Source of the DNA: Marichromatium purpuratum 984
GTDB lineage: Bacteria; Pseudomonadota; Gammaproteobacteria; Chromatiales; Chromatiaceae
Reading direction: 5' to 3'
Assembly (NCBI RefSeq): GCF_000224005.2
Contig: NZ_CP007031.1
Coordinates: 1,103,501-1,167,500 of the forward strand
Length of the DNA stretch: 64,000 nt
Shown here: positions 9,295 to 22,200 of the stretch, piece after piece
Layout of the letters: every line of letters begins with the position of its first letter
Numbering within the stretch: position 1 is the stretch's first letter
Notes under the pieces: generated by a model
Told to the model about the DNA's origin: nothing
Databases searched by the model: none
The model's input: only the letters and a program-made list of their open reading frames with translations
Made by a program: the position numbers and the translations under genes

Positions 9295-9490
9295 GATATC
9301 TGCTCGTTGCGTGGATGCTGACTGGGTGGTCAGCCCACTCGGCGCGGCTGACCCCGGATCCGGCGCGGGGCCGCCGCTGTGGTCGCGACGGCGCGTGCGC
9401 TGCCTTGCCGTTGACGGAGCACGGACCATGCCTTGTTATCGGCCCTGGCGGCGATTTGAACAGTGGAAAATGTAAGGGTTTTGCGCGCGC

Positions 9491-9955
9491 TCAATCCACC
9501 GGCAGTTGGGTACGTTCGAGCACCCGTCGCAGCACGAAGCTCGAGTGCACCCCGGAGACCCCCTCGATACGGGTGATGCGCTCGATCAGCAGTGCTTGAT
9601 AGGCCTCCATGTCGGGGACGATCACCTTGAGCTGATAGTCGGCGTCGCGCCCGGTGATCAGCAGACACTCCAGGACCTCGGGCATCGCCGCCATCGCCTG
9701 CTCGAAGCGCTCGAAGCGCTCTGGGGTGTGGCGGTCCATCGAGATGCTGATGATCACCAGCAGGTTGAGTCCGAGCGCCTGGGGCGAGACCAGGGTGCGA
9801 TGGCCAGTGATGATGCCCGCGGCCTCGAGCGCGCGTACCCGGCGCAGACAGGGCGAGGGTGAGAGCCCGACCCGTTCGGCGAGGTCCTGGTTGCTGATGC
9901 GTCCGTTGTCCTGCAGCTCGGCGAGGATCCGGCGGTCATAGCGATCGAGTTTCAT
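9491..9955 (-). CDS. Lrp/AsnC family transcriptional regulator
   Basis: A 154-residue leucine-responsive/asparagine-responsive type regulator. The N-terminal winged helix-turn-helix is clear (LDRYDRRILAELQDNGRIS, then NQDLAERVGLSPSPCLRRVR, residues 3-42), followed by the RAM/ACT-like effector and oligomerisation domain with the motif LLITGRDADYQLKV. The length is standard. The ATG has GGAG upstream. It is divergent from leuA across a 421-base gap, which suggests that it controls leuA and itself in response to an amino acid, most plausibly leucine. That regulatory link is inference. Confidence 0.9.
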   Translation of the reverse strand: MKLDRYDRRILAELQDNGRISNQDLAERVGLSPSPCLRRVRALEAAGIITGHRTLVSPQALGLNLLVIISISMDRHTPERFERFEQAMAAMPEVLECLLITGRDADYQLKVIVPDMEAYQALLIERITRIEGVSGVHSSFVLRRVLERTQLPVD

Positions 9956-10011
9956 CGAAGCTCCAAGATTGCGTCTTCAGTTGCCTGTTAATTTTTTATG
10001 TTGGCATTTTA

Positions 10012-10045
10012 TTGCGCAAAAGCTGCTTTATCGGCGCGAATTCGC
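10012..10045. promoter_or_regulatory. Paired palindromes, candidate operators
   Basis: TTGCGCAA (10012-10019), flanked by TTTTA and AA, and GCGAATTCGC (10036-10045) are perfect palindromes whose centres are 25 bases apart. They lie in the AT-rich part of the divergent region, 57-90 bases upstream of the lrp-like start. Lrp-type octamers often bind such spaced AT-rich sites. Assignment to this regulator is inference. Confidence 0.35.
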
Positions 10046-10326
10046 AATCCTCTGCCGGGGCCGCCGGCGTAGACTTACAACCGTCGGCCAACCAGCCGCC
10101 AACCACCGGCAGACGCCCACCAGGCGCGCGCCGAAACAGGCTCGATGTCCCAACCAGGACGAGAGCGGCCGAGGGTCCTTACCGGGACCGGGCACAGGAG
10201 ACGACGCTCGCCCTGTCTCTGCGCGACGACAGCGCGAGGTCGTCACTTCACAGGCCCTCAGGGTTGACTGCCGGGAAAGACCGGCCCCGATTCATTCGCG
10301 GGCCGTCGTCGCACGGCCCGCGTCCC

Positions 10327-10361
10327 GCCCCGCCGCGTGTCAGCGGCGGGGCATCCCCGCC
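10327..10361 (+). promoter_or_regulatory. Two mutually exclusive hairpins before the leuA ribosome binding site
   Basis: Stem A pairs GCCCCGCCGC (10327-10336) with GCGGCGGGGC (10343-10352) over a six-base loop, a perfect 10 bp stem. Stem B pairs GGCGGGG (10345-10351) with CCCCGCC (10355-10361) over a three-base loop. They share 10345-10351, so only one can form. Stem B ends directly at the AAGGAG ribosome binding site (10362-10367). No T-run follows, so translational control is more likely than termination. Confidence 0.5.
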
Positions 10362-10376
10362 AAGGAGTAGAGCCGC

Positions 10377-12044
10377 ATGACCCGCTTCGATCATCGCCGC
10401 TACCGGCCGTCCCCGGCGATGGCCATGCCCGATCGCCAGTGGCCGAACCGTATCGTCGAACAGGCCCCGCGCTGGGCCAGCGTCGATTTGCGCGACGGCA
10501 ACCAGGCACTGCTCGAGCCGATGGATGTCGCGCACAAGCAGCGGTTGTGGCGATTGCTGGTCAAGCTCGGCTTCAAGGAGATCGAGGTCGGTTTCCCGGC
10601 CGCCAGCCAGCCCGACTACGACTTCGTGCGCTGGTTGATCGCGCACGACGAGATCCCCGAGGACGTCACCATCCAGGTGTTGGTGCAGGCACGCGAGGCA
10701 TTGGTCGAGCGCACCTTCGAGGCGCTCGCCGGGGCGCCGCGGGCGATCGTCCATGTCTACAACTCGACCTCGCCGGTACAGCGTGAGCGCGTCTTCGGGC
10801 GCGACCGCGCCGGGGTGATCGAGATCGCCCGCGACGGCGCGCGGCTGTTGCGCGAGGCCGCGGCACGTCATCCCGAGACGCGCTGGACCTTCGAGTATTC
10901 GCCGGAGAGCTTCACCGCCACCGAGCCCGACTACGCCCTCGAGGTGTGCGAGGCGGTGCTCGCCGAGTGGGCGCCGACGGTCGATCGCCCCTGCATCATC
11001 AACCTGCCGGCCACCGTCGAGGTCGCCAGCCCCAACGTCTTCGCCGATCAGGTCGAGTACATCTCCACCCGGTTGTCACGACGCGAGGCGGTGGTGCTCT
11101 CGGTGCACCCGCACAACGACCGCGGCGGTGGCGTGGCCGCCGCCGAGTTGGCGCTGCTCGCCGGCGCCGATCGTGTCGAGGGCACCTTGTTCGGCAACGG
11201 CGAGCGCACCGGCAACGCCGATCTGCTGACCCTGGCGATGAACCTCTACAGCCAGGGCATCGACCCGCAGCTCGATCTCTCCGATCCGGCCGAGATCGTC
11301 GCCGTCTGCACCGAGTGCACCGGGTTGCCGGTGCATCCGCGTCACCCCTGGTTCGGCGAGCTGGTCTATACCGCCTTCTCCGGCAGCCATCAGGACGCGA
11401 TCCGCAAGTGTCTCGCCCGGCAGCGCCCCGACGCGCCCTGGGACGTCGCCTATCTGCCGATCGACCCGCAGGACCTGGGCCGTGACTACCGCGCGGTGAT
11501 CCGCGTCAACAGCCAGTCGGGCAAGGGCGGGGTGGCCTTCGTGCTCGAACAGGACTACGGCTTGCGCCTGCCGCGCTGGTTGCAGGTCGAGTTCGCCCAG
11601 GTGGTGCAGCGCGAGAGCGAGCGCCACGGCGGGGCGCTCGCCGCCGCCACCCTCTACGCGCTGTTCCGCGAGCACTATCTGCGCGAGCAGGGACCGACAC
11701 GATTGATCGGTTATCAGCTCGACCACCCCGGCCAGGACCGCGTCGAGGCGCGCATCGACGCCGGCGAGGGCGAGCAGCGCTGGTGCGGCGAGGGCGAAGG
11801 CACCATCGCCGCCTTCGTCGACGCCTGCGCGCGCCGCTTCGACCGCAGCCTGCGGGTGCGGGATTACCAGGAGCACGCGCTCGACGGCGGCACCGAGGCC
11901 GAGGCGGTGGCCTATGTCCAGCTCGAGGTCGACGGCGTGCCGGTCAGCGGCGTGGCGACCGATCGCGACACCGTGACCGCCTCGCTGCGCGCCGTGCTCC
12001 AGGCGCTCAATCGCGCCGCGCTGGCCCGGGCCGAGGCCGCTTGA
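10377..12044 (+). CDS. leuA: 2-isopropylmalate synthase (type 2)
   Basis: A 555-residue enzyme for the first committed step of leucine synthesis: acetyl-CoA plus 2-oxoisovalerate to 2-isopropylmalate. The N-terminal TIM-barrel has the DLRDGNQAL motif (residues 37-45) and the metal-binding HPHNDRGG. The C-terminal regulatory (LeuA dimer/allosteric) domain is present from about residue 420 onward, so leucine feedback is expected. The layout, with the PRWASVDLRDGNQ opening, matches the yeast/actinobacterial type-2 LeuA rather than the shorter enterobacterial type. AAGGAG lies eight bases upstream of the ATG. The gene stands alone, divergent from an Lrp-type regulator. Confidence 0.93.
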   Translation: MTRFDHRRYRPSPAMAMPDRQWPNRIVEQAPRWASVDLRDGNQALLEPMDVAHKQRLWRLLVKLGFKEIEVGFPAASQPDYDFVRWLIAHDEIPEDVTIQVLVQAREALVERTFEALAGAPRAIVHVYNSTSPVQRERVFGRDRAGVIEIARDGARLLREAAARHPETRWTFEYSPESFTATEPDYALEVCEAVLAEWAPTVDRPCIINLPATVEVASPNVFADQVEYISTRLSRREAVVLSVHPHNDRGGGVAAAELALLAGADRVEGTLFGNGERTGNADLLTLAMNLYSQGIDPQLDLSDPAEIVAVCTECTGLPVHPRHPWFGELVYTAFSGSHQDAIRKCLARQRPDAPWDVAYLPIDPQDLGRDYRAVIRVNSQSGKGGVAFVLEQDYGLRLPRWLQVEFAQVVQRESERHGGALAAATLYALFREHYLREQGPTRLIGYQLDHPGQDRVEARIDAGEGEQRWCGEGEGTIAAFVDACARRFDRSLRVRDYQEHALDGGTEAEAVAYVQLEVDGVPVSGVATDRDTVTASLRAVLQALNRAALARAEAA

Positions 12045-12047
12045 CCG

Positions 12048-12087
12048 GCACGCCATGCCCGTCAAGGATATGACGGGCATGGCGTGC
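12048..12087 (+). terminator. Perfect 17 bp hairpin after leuA
   Basis: The arms 12048-12064 and 12071-12087 are exact reverse complements (GCACGCCATGCCCGTCA and its complement) around the loop AGGATA. It begins four bases after the leuA stop. No T-run follows, so it may act as a stabilising 3' end structure or a T-less terminator. Confidence 0.65.
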
Positions 12088-12224
12088 ACGGGTTATGATC
12101 CGCTCCCGGTGGCGGGATCGGAGACGCTCCGCCGAGGCGGTGCATGGGGCACCCCCCTGTATGGATCTCGCCGCGCAACCGACGTAGAGTAACCGGTTGG
12201 ACTACGGAGCGGCAGTCTGAGCCC

Positions 12225-15004
<2,780 letters not shown>

Positions 15005-15005
<1 letters not shown>

Positions 15006-16441
15006 TGGCGGTGAAGATCCCACGCCTGGCGATCATGGGACACCCCAACGCGGGCAAGTCCTCGGTGGTCGCTACCCTCACCGAGAACGACCGGATCGCG
15101 ATCGACAAGCGCGCCGGCACCACCACCGAGTCGACCAGCTACCCGGTGATCATCGATGGTCGCACGGTGGTCGAGTTCATCGACACCCCGGGCTTCCAGA
15201 ACCCCAATGCCATCCTCGAGTGGTTCCAGGCCAACGAGTCGGTGGGCGATCTGGCGCGCGCCTTCGTCGACACCCATCAGCGCGATCCGCTGTTCGCCCA
15301 CGACTGCGCTCTGCTGCAGCCGGTGGCCGAGGGCGCCGGAGTCATCCTGGTGGTCGATGGTTCCAAGCGCATCAAGGAGAAGGACCGGGTCGAGATCGAG
15401 CTGTTGCGTCTCACCGGGCGACCGCGCATGGCGATCCTCAACAACCTCACCAGCCAGAATCGTCACATGGCACAGTGGCAGGACGCGCTGAGCAAGGCGT
15501 TCAACTCGGTGCGCGAGTTCAACGCCCATCGCGCCACCTACAGCGAGCGCATCAAGCTGCTCGAGGCGCTCAAGAGCATCGATCAGCGCTGGGAGGAACG
15601 CGTCGAGGAGGCGATCGACGCCTTCGCCTGCGACTGGGCGCGGCGCACCGATCAGGCCGTCAACACCATCCTGCAGTTGCTCAGGGATGCGCTTTCCTAT
15701 CGTGTCACCCGCACCGTCAAGAACGGCAAACTGGTGTTCAAGAGCGGGCGCGAGCGCATCCGCGACGAGGTCGCCGCCGCGTTCGAGCAGGGGCTGCGTC
15801 AGCTCGAACTCGATGCCCAGGAGCAGCTCCGCGCCAACTTCCGCCATCATGTCTGGAACCTGCCGCCGGATTCCATCCTCAACCAGGATCTGTTCTCCGA
15901 CGAGGTCGGTCAGGCACTGGGGCTGTCGCGGCGTCAGCTGGCGATGGTCGGGGTCGCCGCCGGCGCCGCCTCCGGGGCCACCGTCGATCTCGCCGCCGCC
16001 GGTCACTCGCTCGGTGCCGGGGCGTTGATCGGCGCCTTCACCGGCGGCGTGCTCGGGCTGGTCGGGGGCAAGGCGCTGGCCAAGCTCGATATCGAGCGCG
16101 CCCCCGGCACCCAGCGCTTCACCATGGGGCCGGTCTCCGACCCGCGCTTCCCCTTCGTGCTGCTCGATCGCATCGTGCTCTACAGCGCGCGGGCGATGAA
16201 CTGGGCGCATGGCCGTCAGGCCGCCGACGAGGAGGCCGCGAACAAGGTCCCCGAGCGCGTCGCGGTGCGCCGTGGCTTCTCCGAGGAGCTGACCCAGTCG
16301 CAGCAGCGCGAGCTGGCGCGCTTCTTCCAGGCCGCGCGCCGTGGCCGCGACTGCGACCGCGAGGCGGCCTGTCGCGAGATCATCAAGGAGATCCTCTCCG
16401 GCGTCGCCACCAGTCGGATCGACAGCCGCGCCGACATGTAG
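15005..16441 (+). CDS. GTPase with DUF3482 domain
   Basis: A 478-residue protein with an N-terminal Era/TrmE-like G domain and a C-terminal DUF3482 region. The G1 loop is GHPNAGKSS (residues 11-19), the G3 motif is IDTPGFQ and a G4-like NNLTSQN lies near residue 144. Residues about 315-355 hold glycine-rich hydrophobic stretches (VGVAAGAASGATVDLAAAG, LIGAFTGGVLGLVGGKAL) like those in membrane-interacting Dynamin/YfjP-type GTPases. The ATG overlaps the upstream stop (TGATG) and follows GGAGAAG, so it is coupled to the DUF2868 gene. Cellular role unknown. Confidence 0.85.
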
Positions 16442-16537
16442 CCGACATGTCATGGCTTCATCCCGTCCGCGAGCAGGGCCGCGCGCGGGCGGTGTGTCCT
16501 TCACTCCATCCAAAGCGGCCCGTGCGATCGACCAACC

Positions 16538-17827
16538 ATGCAAGCCAACGACATCCTCGCCATCGATCAGGCCCATGCCTGGCACCCCTATACCTCCACC
16601 CGCGATCGCGACCCGGTCTATCCGGTGCGCGCCGCGCGCGGCTGCCGCATCGAGCTGAGCGACGGGCGCGAGCTGATCGACGGCATGTCCTCCTGGTGGT
16701 GCGCGATCCACGGCTACAACCACCCGGTGCTCAACCAGGCCGCGCGCGATCAGCTCGAGCGCATGGCGCACGTGATGTTCGGCGGGCTCACCCACGAGCC
16801 GGCGGCGCAGCTCGTCGAGCGACTGGTGGCGATCACCCCGGAGCCGCTGCAACACGTCTTCCTCTGCGATTCGGGCTCGGTCTCGGTGGAGGTGGCGATC
16901 AAGATGGCGCTGCAATTCTGGCAGGCCGCCGGGCGCCCCGAGCGCCATCGTCTGCTGACCATCCGTCGCGGTTATCACGGCGATACCTTCAACGCCATGT
17001 CGGTGTGCGATCCGGTCACCGGGATGCATCACCTGTTCAGCGCCACCCTGCCGCAGCAGGTCTTCGCCCCGGCGCCCGAGTGTCGCTACGGCGAGCCCTG
17101 CACGCCGGCGGCGATCGCCGAGTTCGCCGCGCTGATCGAGCGCCACCAGCACGAGCTGGCGGCGGTGATCCTCGAGCCCATCGTCCAGGGTGCCGGCGGC
17201 ATGCGCTTCTACAGCGCCGACTACCTGGCGCAGGTGCGGGCGCTGTGCGATCGCTTCGACGTGCTGCTGATCGCCGACGAGATCGCCACCGGCTTCGGGC
17301 GCACCGGGCGGCTGTTCGCCTGCGAGCACGCCGGCATCGCCCCGGACATCATGACCGTCGGCAAGGCGCTGACCGGCGGCTACATGACGCTCGCCGCCAC
17401 CCTCGCCAGCGCGCGCGTGGCCGATACCATCTCCGCGGCCGCGCCCGGCGCCTTCATGCATGGGCCGACCTTCATGGGCAATCCGCTTGCCTGCGCGGTG
17501 GCCAATGCCAGCCTCGGGCTGCTGCTCGAGGATGACTGGCAGGGCCGGGTGGCGGCCATCGCCGCCGGGCTCGAGCGTGGTCTGGCGCCGGCGCGCGCGC
17601 TTCCCGGGGTGGCCGAGGTGCGGGTGCTGGGCGCGATCGGCGTGGTCGAGATGATCGAGCCGGTGGCGATGCGCGAGATCCAGCGTCGCTTCGTCGAGCG
17701 TGGTGTCTGGGTGCGCCCGTTCGGTCGGCTGATCTATCTGATGCCCCCCTTCGTGATCACCCCCGAGGAGCTCGAGGCGCTTTGCGCGGCGGTGGTCGCC
17801 GTGGTCGCCGACTCGGCCGCGGACTGA
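16538..17827 (+). CDS. bioA: Adenosylmethionine--8-amino-7-oxononanoate aminotransferase
   Basis: A 429-residue PLP enzyme of class III aminotransferases that converts KAPA to DAPA in biotin synthesis, using S-adenosylmethionine as amino donor. It opens with the BioA-typical [13 protein letters not shown] and has [15 protein letters not shown] near residue 49, the cofactor region [14 protein letters not shown] and the PLP lysine in [12 protein letters not shown]. The SSWW motif and the start distinguish it from ornithine and GABA aminotransferases. No other biotin gene is adjacent. A hairpin region follows before the next operon. Confidence 0.93.
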   Translation: MQANDILAIDQAHAWHPYTSTRDRDPVYPVRAARGCRIELSDGRELIDGMSSWWCAIHGYNHPVLNQAARDQLERMAHVMFGGLTHEPAAQLVERLVAITPEPLQHVFLCDSGSVSVEVAIKMALQFWQAAGRPERHRLLTIRRGYHGDTFNAMSVCDPVTGMHHLFSATLPQQVFAPAPECRYGEPCTPAAIAEFAALIERHQHELAAVILEPIVQGAGGMRFYSADYLAQVRALCDRFDVLLIADEIATGFGRTGRLFACEHAGIAPDIMTVGKALTGGYMTLAATLASARVADTISAAAPGAFMHGPTFMGNPLACAVANASLGLLLEDDWQGRVAAIAAGLERGLAPARALPGVAEVRVLGAIGVVEMIEPVAMREIQRRFVERGVWVRPFGRLIYLMPPFVITPEELEALCAAVVAVVADSAAD

Positions 17828-17846
17828 TCTCGCTGCCGTCCTGGCG

Positions 17847-17903
17847 TTGTTTCCGTCCACCGCTGCCCTGATCTGGTGGCGGTGGCGGTAATCGTGGAAA
17901 CAA
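17847..17903 (+). terminator. Imperfect two-part hairpin after bioA
   Basis: TTGTTTCC (17847-17854) pairs with GGAAACAA (17896-17903), and inside it CCACCGC (17857-17863) pairs with GCGGTGG (17879-17885). The structure starts 20 bases after the bioA stop. Internal loops are large and no T-run follows, so terminator function is uncertain. Confidence 0.35.
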
Positions 17904-18054
17904 ATGGCATCCACCACATTTGCCGTAGCAGGGCGGCCTGCGCCTCGGCACAATGCCCCTCCCGGAGGGTGAGACCGCCCGCCGGCCTGGTCATCGTCGC
18001 CCCGGGCGCCGATGACGGCGCATCCAACCCCAGCTCAATCGACCAAGGGACACC

Positions 18055-19287
18055 GTGAATCGTCTGCTCAAGTTGTTGCTGCCCGTCCTGATCCTCGCCG
18101 TCGGCTTCGGTGTCTTCCAGTACCTCAAGCAAACCCGCCCCGATCGCCCGGTCACCGAGACCCGCGAGCGGGTCTGGCGGGTGGCGCTCGAGCCGGTCGA
18201 GCCGCGTGCGCTGGCGCCGATGCTCGAACTCTACGGCCAGGTCGAGAACCCCGACCTGCTGCGCGCGGCGGCCTCGGCCTCGGCGCAGGTGGCGCGGGTG
18301 CTGGTGCGCGAGGGTGAGCGGGTGGTGCCCGGTCAGCTGCTGCTCGAACTCGATCCGCGCGATCTGGTGTCGGGGCTCGCCCGCACCGGCGCCCAGGTCG
18401 CCGAGCTCGAGGCTCAGCTCGAGAGCGAGCGCAACGGTCAGGAGAGCGATCGGGCGGCGCTCGAACAGGAGCGCCGCCTGCTCGAACTCTCCGAGGACGC
18501 GGTGGCGCGCGCCAAGAGCCTCACCCGGCGTCAGGTCGGCTCGCAGAACGACCTCGACCTCGCCGAGCAGGACCTGGCCCGTCAGCGTCTGGCGGTGAGC
18601 GAACGCAGCATGCGCATCGCCGACTACCCGGCACGCCGGCGCGCCCTCGAGGCGCGGCTGCAACAGGCCCGTGCCGAGTACGAGGAGGCGCGACTGGCGT
18701 TTGCCCGCTCGCGCGTGGTCGCGCCTTACGCCGGGGTGGTCAGCGCGGTGGAGGTCGCTGTGGGCGATCAGGTCAAGACCGACGAGGTGCTGCTCTCGCT
18801 CTATCCGCTCGCCGGGCTCGAGGTGCGCGCCCGCATCCCCGCGCCCTATCAGGCCGAGCTTGCCGCCGCGCTGCGCAACGCCGGCTCCTTGCCGGCCTCG
18901 GCGCTGGTCGATGGCGGTCGTGTCGGGCTGGTGCTCGAACGGCTCGCCGGCGAGGCCGATCCGAGCGGCATCGACGGGCTCTTTACCCTCACCGAAGGGG
19001 CCGAGTGGCTACGTATTGGTCAGATGCTCACCCTGCGCCTGGAGCGTCCGTTGCGCGAGTCGGTGGTGGCGGTGCCCTTCGCCGCGGTCTACGGCGGCAA
19101 CCGGGTCTATACCTTCGTCGATGGGCGGATGCGCGCGGTCGCGGTGCGCACCCTGGGGAGCTGGTTCGCGCCCGATGGCGAGGAACGGCTGCTGGTCGCG
19201 GCGCCCGAACTCGTCTCCGGTGACCCGCTGGTGGTCACCCACATGCCCAACGCCGTCGACGGGCTGCGGGTGGAGGCGCATCAGTGA
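18055..19287 (+). CDS. RND efflux periplasmic adaptor (membrane fusion protein)
   Basis: A 410-residue membrane fusion protein of the HlyD/AcrA type. An N-terminal hydrophobic segment (residues 3-20, LLKLLLPVLILAVGFGVF) is a membrane anchor or uncleaved signal. The split lipoyl domain is visible (ASASAQVARVLVREGERVVPGQ and, after the hairpin, YAGVVSAVEVAVGDQVKTDE), with a coiled-coil alpha-hairpin rich in Glu/Arg/Leu between them. The GTG start has AAGGGACACC upstream. The stop overlaps the GTG of the RND pump gene, so the pair is translationally coupled. Substrate unknown; no outer-membrane TolC gene is adjacent. Confidence 0.9.
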   Translation: MNRLLKLLLPVLILAVGFGVFQYLKQTRPDRPVTETRERVWRVALEPVEPRALAPMLELYGQVENPDLLRAAASASAQVARVLVREGERVVPGQLLLELDPRDLVSGLARTGAQVAELEAQLESERNGQESDRAALEQERRLLELSEDAVARAKSLTRRQVGSQNDLDLAEQDLARQRLAVSERSMRIADYPARRRALEARLQQARAEYEEARLAFARSRVVAPYAGVVSAVEVAVGDQVKTDEVLLSLYPLAGLEVRARIPAPYQAELAAALRNAGSLPASALVDGGRVGLVLERLAGEADPSGIDGLFTLTEGAEWLRIGQMLTLRLERPLRESVVAVPFAAVYGGNRVYTFVDGRMRAVAVRTLGSWFAPDGEERLLVAAPELVSGDPLVVTHMPNAVDGLRVEAHQ

Positions 19288-22200
19288 GTCGGGCGCGTCG
19301 GGCAACGGGACATCGCAGCGATCTGATCGGGCTGTTTGCACACCACAAGGTCGCGGCCAACCTGCTGATGGTGATGATGATCCTCAGCGGCATCTTCGCC
19401 CTCGATCGGCTCAACATCCAGTTCTTCCCCAACTTCGATCTCGACATCGTCAGCGTCCGGGTGGTGTGGACCGGGGCCAGTGCCGAGGACGTCGAGGATG
19501 GCATCACCAACCCGCTCGAGCAGCGTCTGCGTAGCGTCGATGGACTCAGTGACCTGACCTCGACCTCCTCGCAGGGGATCTCGGCGATCACCCTGGAGTT
19601 CGACGAGGACACCGACCCGCTGCTCGCGCTCGATCAGGTCAGGCGGCTGGTCGACAACTTCCGCAACCTGCCGCAGGACGCCGAGAAACCCGAGGTGGCG
19701 CTCGCCACCCGCTACGAGACCGTGGCGCGGCTGCTGGTGAGTGGCCCGGATCGCCCCGAGGAGCTGCGTCATCTGGTGCGCCGCTTCGAGTCCGAGCTGC
19801 TCGATCGCGGGATCGACAAGGTCGACATCCGCGGGTTGCCGGAGGAGGAGATCAGCATCGCGGTCGACCACCAGCGTCTCGAGCAGCTCGGCCTGAGCCT
19901 GGGGCAGATCGGCGATCGGGTGGCCGCCTTCAGCCGCGACCTGCCGGCCGGTCAGGTCGGTCGCGCCGAGGCCGCGCGCGAGCTGCGCAGCCTCGACAAG
20001 CGGCGCGATCCGCTGGAGTTCGCCGACCTGCCGGTGGTGACCGAGGAGGTGCTGCAGATCGATCTCGGCGATGTCTCCGAGATCGAGCGGGTGCCGCGCG
20101 ACGGTCAGCTGCTGCTCACCGTCGATGGCCGTCCGGCGGTGGAGATGGTGCTGCAGCGCGCCGAGCTCGGCAATTCGCTGGAGGCGGCGCAGGTGCTCGA
20201 CCAGTGGCTCGCCGACACCCGCCCGACGCTCTCGCCCGGGGTCGAGCTGGTGGTCTACGACGCCGCCTGGCAGTTGATCCGCGACCGCATCATGCTGTTG
20301 GTGAGCAATGGCGCCGGGGGCTTGATCCTGGTGGTGGCCATCCTCTTCCTGTTTCTCAGCGGGCGGGTGGCCTTCTGGGTCGCCTGGGGCATCCCGGTCT
20401 CCTTCATGGCGACCCTGTTCATCCTCTATCTCGCCGGCGGCAGCATCAACATGATGAGCCTGTTCGCGCTGATCATGGCGCTCGGTATCATCGTCGACGA
20501 TGCCATCGTCGTCGGCGAGGACGCCCAGGCTCATCACCAGATGGGCGAGGATCCGCTGCTCGCCGCCGAGGGCGGGGTGCGGCGGATGCTCGCCCCGGTG
20601 CTCGCCTCGTCGTTGACCACCATCGCCGCCTTTCTGCCGCTGATGCTCGTTGGCGGGATCATCGGCAACATCCTCGGCGCCATCCCGCTGGTGGTGGTGG
20701 CGGTGATCCTCTCCTCGCTGCTCGAGAGCATGCTGGTGCTGCCCGGGCACCTGCGCGGGGCCTTCGTCCACGCCCATCGCACCCAGCCGGGGTCGTTGCG
20801 CGCGCGTCTCGATCGCGGCTTCGAGCGGCTGCGCGACGAGTTCTTCCGCCCGCTGGTGACGCACGCCGTGGAGCACCGCTTCGCCACCATCAGCGCGGCG
20901 GTGGCGCTGTTGATGATCGCCGTCGGCCTGCTCGCCGGGGGGCGCATGACCTTCGTCTTCTTCCCCACGCCCGAGAGTCAGATCATCAATGCCAATGTGA
21001 CCTTCGTCGCCGGCACGCCGCGCGCGCGCGTCGATGACTTCCTCGAACATCTCGACCACACCCTGCGCGAGACCGAGGCGAGCTTCGATCAGGGGCGGTT
21101 GGTCAACCTGGCCATCGCGCTGCACGGCAGCAAGCCCGAGAGCGCCGGCTCGACCGCCGATCAGCTCGGCGGGCTGCGCGTCGAGCTCACCCCGACCGAT
21201 GCGCGCACGGTGCGCAACGCCGAGTTCATCCGCGCCTGGCGCGCGCGCATCGAGCAGCCGCCGGGGCTGGAGTCCTTCACCATCACCTCGCGCCGGGCCG
21301 GACCGCCGGGGCGTGATCTCACGGTGCGGCTCAACGGTGCCGAGGCCGAGACCCTCAAGGAAGCCGCGCTGGCGCTCTCCGAGGCGCTCAAGGGCATGCC
21401 CGGGGTCGGTGAGGTGGAGGACGACATGGCCTATGGGCGCGAGCAGATCATCTATCGGCTCTCGCCGGCGGGCGAGGCGCTGGGGCTGACCGTCGAGGAC
21501 CTGGGGCGCCAGCTGCGCAACGCCTTCGACGGTCAGCTGGTGCAGATCTTCCAGGACGGCGCCGACGAGGTCGAGGTGCGGGTGCGCCTGCCGCGCGCTG
21601 AGCGCGACCAGCTCGGCGCGCTCTATCGCTTCAATGTGCGCCTGCCCGACGGTTCGGCGGTGCCGCTGAGCGCGGTGGCCGAGTGGGATTCGCGCCGTGG
21701 CTTCGAGATCCTGCGTCATGCCGGCGGCAAGCTCGCCGTCGAGGTCTCGGCCGATGTCGACTCCGAGGTCAGCGAGGTCGGCGCGGTGCTCGAGTCGCTC
21801 GCTGCCGGGCCCTTGCCCGAGCTGCAGCGTCTACACGGTATCAGCTACTCGTTCGAGGGACGCTCGGCCGATCAGCGCGAGACCCTGGGGGATATGCGCA
21901 AGGGGCTGCTGCTCGGGCTGATCCTGATCTATATCATCCTCGCCTGGGTGTTCGCCTCCTACGGCTGGCCGCTGGTGGTGATGGCCGCCATCCCCTTCGG
22001 TCTGACCGGGGCGCTGTTCGGGCACTGGTTGATCGACATCGACGTCACCATCCTGTCGCTGTTCGGCATGTTCGGCCTCTCCGGGATCGTGATCAACGAT
22101 TCGATCATCCTGGTGAAGTTCTACCAGCAGTTGATCGGTCAGGGGCTGGGGCGCCAGGACGCGCTGGTCGAGGCCGCCTGTCAGCGTCTGCGCGCGGTGT

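Larger units (their letters stand above)
9956..10376. other. Divergent regulatory region between lrp-like gene and leuA
   Basis: The first 100 bases beside the lrp-like gene are AT-rich, unlike the surroundings, and hold short palindromes (separate entry). The rest is GC-rich and ends in two competing hairpins next to the leuA ribosome binding site (separate entry). I found no clear leucine-rich leader peptide. Open frames crossing the region look like shadows. Confidence 0.6.

Noticed and set aside
19281-21719. An 812-codon minus-strand frame opposite the RND pump gene
   Set aside because: Antisense shadow; the RND protein is complete and conserved over the same bases.
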